From Algoriphagus boseongensis (GTDB taxonomy: Bacteria; Bacteroidota; Bacteroidia; Cytophagales; Cyclobacteriaceae): DNA of 64,000 bases. Positions 58,481 through 64,000 of this stretch are shown piece after piece (positions within the stretch are counted from its first letter, which is position 1; each line of letters begins with the position of its first letter). The position numbers and the translations under genes were made by a program. The DNA is taken from positions 186,001-250,000 of the forward strand of contig NZ_SNYF01000006.1 of NCBI RefSeq assembly GCF_004362805.1. Reading direction: 5' to 3'. The notes under the pieces were generated by a model. It saw nothing but the letters and a program-made list of their open reading frames with translations. It did not search any database and had not been told where the DNA came from.

Positions 58481-60589
58481 TTACTTTCTCATTTTAAATT
58501 CATTTTTGGCTCCATCCAAAAACTCCACAAAAGCAGAAATATCCGTATTGTAACCCATTGGTTTTGCCAATAGTTGCTCTTGGTGGTCCAGGATTACATA
58601 ATAGGGTTGCGCGTTGTTATTGAATCGGGTGATTTGAAAATCGGAGTTTTGCTTCCCCAAGGTCATCTTTATTTTTCCATCATAGCTGGAGGTATACCAC
58701 TCGCTTTCAGGAAGCTCCAGTCTCTCGTCCACATACATGGCCACCATTACGAAATCTTCCTTGAGTCTCTTAAGGACCTGAGGATCTACCCAGACATTCT
58801 CTTCCATCTTCCGGCAATTGACACAACCATGACCGGTGAAATCAATCAATAGTGGCTTTCCTTCTTTTTTGGCAGCTGCTAAAGCTTGCTGGTAGTCAAA
58901 GTAGCCCGGGATTCCATGAGGGATTTTTAGTATGTCGGCATATTTGATTGATTCATCAGAAACCTTGTTTTCCGAAGAGATTCCTCCTTCTATTTTAAAT
59001 TGCTGAGTGGTAAGTGGTGGGAGATAACCGCTGAGGATTTTTAGAGGAGCTCCCCAAAGGCCAGGAATCATATGAACCACAAAGGCGAATGTTACCAAGG
59101 CCAAAAGCAATCGAGGAACGCCGATATGGTCAAGTTTGGAATCATGCGGAAGTCGGATTTTACCCAAAAGATAAAGGCCTAAAGCTGAGAAAATCACGAT
59201 CCATATAGCCAAGAAAATATCCCGATCCAAGATTCCCCAATGGTAAACTAAGTCCGCGATAGAAAGGAACTTGAACGCCAAGGCTAACTCTAAAAATCCA
59301 AGAACAACCTTTACGGAATTTAGCCAGCCACCGGATTTAGGCAATCGCTGCATCCATTCCGGGAAAATGGCAAAAAGTGTAAACGGTATCGCAAAGGCCA
59401 ATCCGAAGGAGAACATACCCAAAACTGGTTTGACTAATTCACCTCCTGCGGAGGAAATCAAAATCGAACCAACGATTGGTCCTGTGCAGGAAAATGAAAC
59501 CAAGACCAAGGTAAAGGCCATAAAGAATACTCCCCCAAGTCCTCCTTTCTCTGCTTTTGCATCAATTTTATTGACAAAGCTTGAAGGCAAGGTCAACTCA
59601 AACATGCCCAAAAATGCTAAGGCAAAAACCACGAAAATCAGAAAGAAAAAGACATTCGGAATCCAATGGGTAGCTAGCCAATTGGCGAACTCCGGACCTT
59701 GGATTGCCGCCACTGCTGTGCCGGCAATGGTATAAATGCCAATAATCGAGATTCCGTAAATGAAAGCCTGACGAATTCCCTGCGCCTTGGATTTTGATCT
59801 CCCTGTAAAGAAGCTGACCGTCATTGGAATCATTGGAAATACGCAAGGTGTAATCAAGGCTGCCAGTCCCGCCAAGAAGGCCAAAACCATAAATCCCCAA
59901 AGCGATTCACCTTCCCCTTCAGGACTGAAATCCTCTGATTCTACTAGTGGAAGTTGAGAAGAAGATTCCTCAGGGCTCGGTTCGGCTAATACAAAAGGAG
60001 AAGCTTCTGATAAAGAATCACCGATTTCTTCTTCGGATTCTGACTCGACTTCTTTAAGAATGCCAGGTTCTTCAGCAACTACCCCAGGCTTTGCCACAAA
60101 AGCGACTTCAATGTCTTCCTCATAATTGATGCACTGGCCTGTGAGGTCAGTACACATTTGGTATTCCAAAGTTGCCTTAATGGTTCCTGAAGTGGTTTTA
60201 AGCATCAAAGGCTGTTCAAATCGGGCTTTGCCCAAAAAGAACGTCACATCTCCCTTCCAGACTTCATCAAATTTCTTTTTGGGATTGATCGCCTTCAACT
60301 TGGCTGAAATCTCATATTCCCCGGATTTTTGGGGGATAAATTCAGTCAAAAGTGGCCCTAAGTCCTTGTCAAAATCATTGGAATAGACATACCATCCCAA
60401 GGGAATCTCTGCCTCCAAAATCAAAGTTGCGGGCTGCCCTACCTGAAGTTCCTTCGGCTCAAGCGTAAAGGTCCATTTGGGAGGTTTGATTACCTGAGCT
60501 TGAAGCTGAGTAGTAAATCCTAGGAACAATAAAAGCAGTCCAGCTCCAGCCTTGAGAGAAAGGAAAGTATGTAGATAGGATCTATTCAA
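58481..60589 (-). CDS. dsbD: Thiol:disulfide interchange protein DsbD-like
   Basis: This 702-aa inner-membrane reductant conduit has a signal peptide, an N-terminal DsbD-alpha-like domain (about 30-170), and an acidic Ser/Glu-rich linker (about 175-225). A CcdA-like core of eight helices carries the redox cysteines in TPCVFPMIPMTVSFFTG and FSCTGPIVGS. A C-terminal thioredoxin domain has CVNC (GHGCVNCRKMEENVW). It passes electrons from cytoplasmic thioredoxin to periplasmic proteins. Confidence 0.93.
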   Translation of the reverse strand: MNRSYLHTFLSLKAGAGLLLLFLGFTTQLQAQVIKPPKWTFTLEPKELQVGQPATLILEAEIPLGWYVYSNDFDKDLGPLLTEFIPQKSGEYEISAKLKAINPKKKFDEVWKGDVTFFLGKARFEQPLMLKTTSGTIKATLEYQMCTDLTGQCINYEEDIEVAFVAKPGVVAEEPGILKEVESESEEEIGDSLSEASPFVLAEPSPEESSSQLPLVESEDFSPEGEGESLWGFMVLAFLAGLAALITPCVFPMIPMTVSFFTGRSKSKAQGIRQAFIYGISIIGIYTIAGTAVAAIQGPEFANWLATHWIPNVFFFLIFVVFALAFLGMFELTLPSSFVNKIDAKAEKGGLGGVFFMAFTLVLVSFSCTGPIVGSILISSAGGELVKPVLGMFSFGLAFAIPFTLFAIFPEWMQRLPKSGGWLNSVKVVLGFLELALAFKFLSIADLVYHWGILDRDIFLAIWIVIFSALGLYLLGKIRLPHDSKLDHIGVPRLLLALVTFAFVVHMIPGLWGAPLKILSGYLPPLTTQQFKIEGGISSENKVSDESIKYADILKIPHGIPGYFDYQQALAAAKKEGKPLLIDFTGHGCVNCRKMEENVWVDPQVLKRLKEDFVMVAMYVDERLELPESEWYTSSYDGKIKMTLGKQNSDFQITRFNNNAQPYYVILDHQEQLLAKPMGYNTDISAFVEFLDGAKNEFKMRK

Positions 60590-60642
60590 TTTTATAGGGA
60601 GAAAGATATGGATAAAGAAAAGCTACTTTTCAGAAAACCTGC

Positions 60643-62031
60643 TTACTGCTGGCTAAGTTCACGAAAGTGCTTAAAGAAAGCGGCAATCGTTTCGATTCCT
60701 ATGAAATAGTTTTTCACTCCATAATGTTCATTTGGAGAGTGCAAAGCATCCGTATCCAAGCCGAATCCAAAAAGGATTGGATCTGATCCCAGTTCCTTTT
60801 GGAACAAGGCCACAATAGGAATGGAACCACCTTCACGGGTTGGGATGGGTCTTTTTCCAAAGGTCTCCTCCATTGCCGCTTCAGCAGCTCTATACCCTAC
60901 CGAGGAATCAGAAACTACAGCCGGAGCTCCGCCATGATGTGCTTTCACTTTTACCTTGACCGAAGCTGGAGCAATGGCCTTAAAGTGAGTTTCAAAAAGC
61001 TGAGCTATTTCATGCCAATCCTGATCAGGAACCAGACGCATGGATATTTTTGCAAAAGCCTTGGAAGGAAGTACGGTTTTCGCTCCTTCACCGGTATAAC
61101 CTCCCCAAATTCCATTCACATCCAAGGTAGGGCGGATACCCACTCTTTCGATGGTGGTATAGCCTTTTTCCCCATGTACATCAGCAATGTCAAGTTTACC
61201 TTTGTATTCATCTAGGTTAAAAGGTGCTTCATTTAAGCGCTGACGTTGCTGTACTGTAAGCTCCTGGACTTTATCGTAAAATCCAGGGATGGTGATATGC
61301 TCATTTTCATCCTTCATTGAAGCAATCATTTGGCATAGCACATTGATTGGATTGGCAACTGCCCCTCCATAAGTTCCGGAATGCAAGTCTCTGTTAGATC
61401 CTGTGACCTCAACCTCCATATAAGCCATTCCTCGAAGTCCTACTGTGATGGAAGGATCTTTCATGCTGATCATGTGGGTATCTGAAATTAAAATCACATC
61501 AGACTTCAGACGCTCTTTATTAGCCAGAACAAATTTGTCCAGGTTGTCTGAACCTACTTCCTCTTCACCCTCGATCATAAATTTGATATTGCAGGGAAGT
61601 TCTCCGGAAGCCATCATCGCTTCGAAAGCTTTGATATGCATGTAAAATTGTCCCTTGTCGTCTGCTGACCCTCTTGCGAAAATGGCTCCCTCCGGATGGA
61701 TTGAGGTCTTTTTGATTACTGGTTCAAATGGAGGTGAGTCCCAAAGTTCATATGGATCGGCTGGCTGAACGTCGTAGTGACCATAAACCAAAACTGTTGG
61801 CAAGGATGAGTCAATGATTTTTTCCCCGTAAACGATAGGATAGCCTGCTGTTTCACAGATTTCAGCAACATCAGCACCGGCTTTTTGCAGGGATTCTTTC
61901 ACGAATTGAGCTGCTGCAAAGACGTCATTTTTAAACTTTGGATCTGCGCTTACAGATGGGATTCTTAATAAATCTAAAAGCTCATTCAGAAAACGATCTT
62001 TGTTTTTCTCGATAAAAGCAGCAACGGACAT
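60643..62031 (-). CDS. M20-family dipeptidase
   Basis: This 462-aa metallopeptidase of the CNDP/ArgE-like group has the first metal ligands in VYGHYDVQPADP. GSADDKGQFY and the catalytic glutamates in MIEGEEEVGSDN follow, then the dimerisation domain (DLHSGTYGGAVANP) and a last His in ALHSPNEHYG. It probably hydrolyses dipeptides in the cytoplasm; no signal peptide is seen. Confidence 0.93.
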   Translation of the reverse strand: MSVAAFIEKNKDRFLNELLDLLRIPSVSADPKFKNDVFAAAQFVKESLQKAGADVAEICETAGYPIVYGEKIIDSSLPTVLVYGHYDVQPADPYELWDSPPFEPVIKKTSIHPEGAIFARGSADDKGQFYMHIKAFEAMMASGELPCNIKFMIEGEEEVGSDNLDKFVLANKERLKSDVILISDTHMISMKDPSITVGLRGMAYMEVEVTGSNRDLHSGTYGGAVANPINVLCQMIASMKDENEHITIPGFYDKVQELTVQQRQRLNEAPFNLDEYKGKLDIADVHGEKGYTTIERVGIRPTLDVNGIWGGYTGEGAKTVLPSKAFAKISMRLVPDQDWHEIAQLFETHFKAIAPASVKVKVKAHHGGAPAVVSDSSVGYRAAEAAMEETFGKRPIPTREGGSIPIVALFQKELGSDPILFGFGLDTDALHSPNEHYGVKNYFIGIETIAAFFKHFRELSQQ

Positions 62032-62120
62032 ATTTGGGTAGTTTTAATTTCTAAAGGCCTCAAAATTATTCCTTTCAAGAGGATTTGCCTAGGAATTTTT
62101 GATTTTAACTGCAATTGGGT

Positions 62121-62140
62121 TTTGCCACGAAGGCACCAAG
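62121..62140. repeat. Left inverted repeat of the GxxExxY cassette
   Basis: Sequence TTTGCCACGAAGGCACCAAG, the reverse complement of 62623-62642 with one mismatch. Confidence 0.75.
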
Positions 62141-62182
62141 ACCCAAAGAAGAATTTTATTGCCAAAAAGACAGAATGAAGAT

Positions 62183-62578
62183 TTAGGTGTTTACAAATCG
62201 TCTTATTCCTTTTTTAATAAGAGGGACGTTGAAATTGATCAAGTATCCAAGGTTTAATTTTGAAAGTTTAAGGTGACTGATAATTTGTGCTTCCCAAACA
62301 GGGTTTACCACATCTACGGCTTTAAGTTCTACAATCACTTTGTCCTCAATAAGCAAATCAAGCCTTAATCCTTCCTCAAACCAAATTCCATCATAGCTGA
62401 TTGGAATATTGACTTGTCTTTTCACTTCAAATCCTGCTTTTTTGAGTTCATGCTCCATGCATACTTCATAAATCCTTTCCAAAAGTCCCGGCCCAAGTTC
62501 TTTGTGAATCGTAAATGCAGCTTGAACTATAGCAGATCCAACCTCTTCTTCAAAATCTGTGAGTTTTATGTAAATCAT
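62183..62578 (-). CDS. GxxExxY protein (PD-(D/E)XK nuclease-like)
   Basis: This 131-aa protein has the family-naming motif GLLERIY (in HKELGPGLLERIYEVC) and a PD-(D/E)XK-like core: LRLDLLIEDKVIVELKA, giving Asp and E-x-K. The family is widespread in Bacteroidota, and its function is unknown; a nuclease activity is an inference from the core motif. It is flanked by near-perfect 20-bp inverted repeats and probably came in as a cassette. Confidence 0.9.
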   Translation of the reverse strand: MIYIKLTDFEEEVGSAIVQAAFTIHKELGPGLLERIYEVCMEHELKKAGFEVKRQVNIPISYDGIWFEEGLRLDLLIEDKVIVELKAVDVVNPVWEAQIISHLKLSKLNLGYLINFNVPLIKKGIRRFVNT

Positions 62579-62622
62579 GGCCTTTAAAAAGTTTTAATCT
62601 TAATTTAGTTAATCTTTATTGC

Positions 62623-62642
62623 CTTTGTGCCTTCGTGGCAAA
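62623..62642. repeat. Right inverted repeat of the GxxExxY cassette
   Basis: Sequence CTTTGTGCCTTCGTGGCAAA. It forms part of the leader of the downstream oxidoreductase gene. Confidence 0.75.
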
Positions 62643-62651
62643 TCAAAAAAT

Positions 62652-63626
62652 ATGAAAGCAATTGTTTGTAAAACCTTTGGTTTGCCTGATAAACTTGAAT
62701 TTGGTGACTTGCCCGACCCCAAAATTGGTTCCAATCAGGTGCTAATAGCAGTCGAAGCTTGTGGAGTGAATTTTCCAGATGTTCTGATTATTCAGGATAA
62801 ATATCAGTTTAAGCCCGAATTACCTTTTTCTCCTGGAGGGGAAGTGGCAGGGAAAATCATTGGTTTTGGAGACCAAGTGAATCAATTCCAGCTCGGGCAA
62901 CCAGTTTTGGCTTTATGCGGTTGGGGAGGTTTTGCAGAAAAGGTAGCTGTGGATTCAGACCGAGTTTTTCCAATGCCCCCAGGTCTTTCTTCAGAAATTG
63001 CCGCTACTACGCTTTATACCTATGGAACTTCCTACCATGCTTTGAAGGACAGAGCAAATCTTCAGCAAGGAGAGACTCTTTTGGTTTTGGGAGCTGCTGG
63101 AGGAGTTGGATTGGCCGCGGTGGAATTAGGAAAAGTGATTGGGGCGAAAGTTATCGCGGCAGCTTCTTCAAATGAAAAGCTTCAATTGTGCCTTGAAAAG
63201 GGTGCGGATGAAATTATTAATTATGAGACTGAAGATTTGAAAAACAGAATCAAAGAAATAACTGGTGGAAAAGGAGTCGATGTAGTCTATGATCCCGTGG
63301 GTGGAAAATTCACCGAACCCGCACTTCGTGGAATTGCCTGGAAAGGGAGATACCTGATTGTCGGTTTTGCCAATGGAGATATTCCCCAAATTCCCATGAA
63401 TCTTCCTTTGCTAAAAGGATGCTCGATTATCGGTGTGTTTTGGGGACAGTTTTCAAAGCTTGAAGCTAAAGCCAGTTTTCAGAATATCCGGCAACTAGTT
63501 GCTTGGATTTTAGAAGGAAAAATCAAACAGCATATCGGGAAAAAGTATACTCTAGAGGAAGCGCCGGAAGCCTTAAAGGCAATCTTGGATCGAAAGATGT
63601 TGGGAAAAGGTGTGGTGGTGATTTAA
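62652..63626 (+). CDS. Zinc-independent quinone oxidoreductase (MDR superfamily)
   Basis: This 324-aa medium-chain reductase has a GroES-like N-terminus (SNQVLIAVEACGVNFPDVL) and a Rossmann domain with VLGAAGGVGLAAVELGK. GGKGVDVVYDPVGG follows. The structural and catalytic zinc cysteines of alcohol dehydrogenases are absent. It belongs to the NADPH:quinone reductase group. The frame continues to 62619 through the inverted repeat of the preceding cassette, but ATG 62652 (MKAIVCK) is the natural start. Confidence 0.92.
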   Translation: MKAIVCKTFGLPDKLEFGDLPDPKIGSNQVLIAVEACGVNFPDVLIIQDKYQFKPELPFSPGGEVAGKIIGFGDQVNQFQLGQPVLALCGWGGFAEKVAVDSDRVFPMPPGLSSEIAATTLYTYGTSYHALKDRANLQQGETLLVLGAAGGVGLAAVELGKVIGAKVIAAASSNEKLQLCLEKGADEIINYETEDLKNRIKEITGGKGVDVVYDPVGGKFTEPALRGIAWKGRYLIVGFANGDIPQIPMNLPLLKGCSIIGVFWGQFSKLEAKASFQNIRQLVAWILEGKIKQHIGKKYTLEEAPEALKAILDRKMLGKGVVVI

Positions 63627-63668
63627 GCTAGAATCCAACAATTCTTGCTCCTAAAAGAAATTACTAAG

Positions 63669-63743
63669 TGGAATCTAAGGGATTCGAACCCATGACCTCT
63701 GCTCTGTCAAAGCAGCGCTCTAAACCAACTGAGCTAAGATTCC
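63669..63743 (-). tRNA. tRNA-Val(GAC)
   Basis: 75-nt cloverleaf on the minus strand: acceptor GGAATCT/AGATTCC with discriminator A, D-arm with loop AGTTGGTTTA, anticodon stem CTGCT/AGCAG with loop TTGACAG (anticodon GAC), and T-arm TGGGTTCGAATCCCT-like. Two 5'-half relics lie immediately upstream. Confidence 0.95.
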
Positions 63744-63751
63744 ATTTTTAT

Positions 63752-63798
63752 CAGCGCTCTAACCTCCCGATAGCTATCGTGGATGAGCTAAGATTCCA
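63752..63798 (-). pseudogene. tRNA-Val 5'-half relic 1 with D-loop palindrome
   Basis: On the minus strand it reads TGGAATCTTAGCTCA, then TCCACGATAGCTATCGGGAGG, then TTAGAGCGCTG. The flanks equal the tRNA-Val 5' half. The D-loop bases GTTGGT are replaced by 21 nt containing the perfect palindrome CGATAGCTATCG. Confidence 0.8.
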
Positions 63799-63805
63799 TA
63801 TTTAT

Positions 63806-63850
63806 CAGCGCTCTAACCTCCCGATAGGGTTGATGAACTCAGATTTCTGA
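63806..63850 (-). pseudogene. tRNA-Val 5'-half relic 2, decayed
   Basis: It has the same outline as relic 1 but the palindrome is half deleted (CCCTATCGGGAGG) and the 5' part is mutated (CTGAGTTCATC). It lies 54 bp from relic 1. Confidence 0.65.
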
Positions 63851-63899
63851 TTGCTGTGCGAATATAGAAAACCTTGAAGGTTTTGAAAACTGTAATCTT

Positions 63900-64000
63900 T
63901 TAAACAAAACTCTCTCTTACGTACTTCGCTGTATAATTTCTTTTTTCCTTTGCCAAATCCTCAGGAGTTCCGGTGAAGGTCAAATGTCCTCCTTTATTTC
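63900..64000 (-). CDS. uvrA: UvrA excinuclease subunit A, C-terminal end (partial)
   Basis: The last 32 codons of a minus-strand gene that continues beyond the window. The stretch GGHLTFTGTPEDLAKEK followed by YTAKYV matches the UvrA C-terminus (typically GGxxxxxGTPEE...SxTGxYL). The stop TAA is at 63900-63902. Too little is present for more detail. Confidence 0.75.
   Translation of the reverse strand, partial: NKGGHLTFTGTPEDLAKEKRNYTAKYVRESFV

Larger units (their letters stand above)
62121..62642. mobile_element. Small inverted-repeat cassette carrying a GxxExxY gene
   Basis: TTTGCCACGAAGGCACCAAG (62121-62140) and its inverted counterpart CTTTGTGCCTTCGTGGCAAA (62623-62642) match at 19 of 20 positions and bracket a single gene (62183-62578). 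The right repeat ends ten bases before the quinone oxidoreductase start. No transposase is present. Confidence 0.65.

Noticed and set aside
63668..63850. 60-aa plus-strand open frame across tRNA-Val
   Set aside because: It is the antisense reading of tRNA-Val and its relics; the internal repeat in the peptide only reflects the relic duplication.

Overview
The window looks like chromosomal DNA of a Bacteroidota bacterium, most likely order Cytophagales, family Cyclobacteriaceae (Algoriphagus-like). This is inferred from the AT-rich coding style, the near absence of Shine-Dalgarno sequences, promoter boxes of the Bacteroidota type (TTG N19 TAnnTTTG), and typical families: LruC lipoprotein, short alpha-glucan phosphorylase, Big_5 lipoprotein beside mnmG, GxxExxY protein and four-helix-bundle S23 protein. 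No species call is possible from the sequence alone.

Layout. (1) 1-3.5 kb: alpha-glucan phosphorylase and a cytochrome c / sugar dehydrogenase lipoprotein, convergent. (2) 3.6-24.8 kb: a multi-sensor histidine kinase and LytTR response regulator on the plus strand, followed by about 17 kb of exopolysaccharide genes on the minus strand (initiating sugar transferase, acyltransferase, short TolC-like protein, Wzc-like protein, glycosyltransferases, polymerase, flippase, methyltransferase) and a two-gene operon (REC-only regulator, LruC lipoprotein). Five promoters here share an apparently identical architecture: 9-bp direct repeats (consensus CAYTCATCG) exactly 21 bp apart, with a -7 box TAnnTTTG starting exactly 31 bp after the last base of the proximal repeat. 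This is a strong candidate for a LytTR-controlled exopolysaccharide regulon. (3) 24.9-33.4 kb: a fatty-acid beta-oxidation operon (MarR, fadN-, fadA-, fadE-like) interrupted by a small inverted-repeat cassette carrying a four-helix-bundle gene, and an acyl-CoA ligase. (4) 33.4-38.4 kb: a non-coding AT-rich stretch with about ten DnaA-box-like sites, then mnmG with two parS-like sites just upstream; together a candidate chromosome origin region. Genes left of it run almost entirely on the minus strand, and genes to the right of 40.7 kb mostly on the plus strand. (5) 38.3-47.9 kb: housekeeping genes (ybeY, xth, comF, trmH-like, mutS and others). (6) 48.0-49.4 kb: tRNA-Gly, tRNA-Leu(UAA) and a tandem array of three GIY-YIG nuclease genes, each followed by a copy of the tRNA-Leu 3' half, so that each nuclease stop codon is the anticodon TAA. 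(7) 49.4-64 kb: MazG-like protein, Tat-type lipoprotein SOD, dapF, secA, SPOR lipoprotein, two M20 peptidases, S1/P1 nuclease, NarL-type regulator, DsbD, a GxxExxY gene inside a second inverted-repeat cassette, a quinone oxidoreductase, tRNA-Val(GAC) with two 5'-half relics, and the 3' end of uvrA.

The main discoveries offered are the LytTR-type operator set, the tRNA-Leu/GIY-YIG array, palindromes inserted in loops of tRNA relics at two loci, the two small inverted-repeat gene cassettes, and the oriC/parS region.
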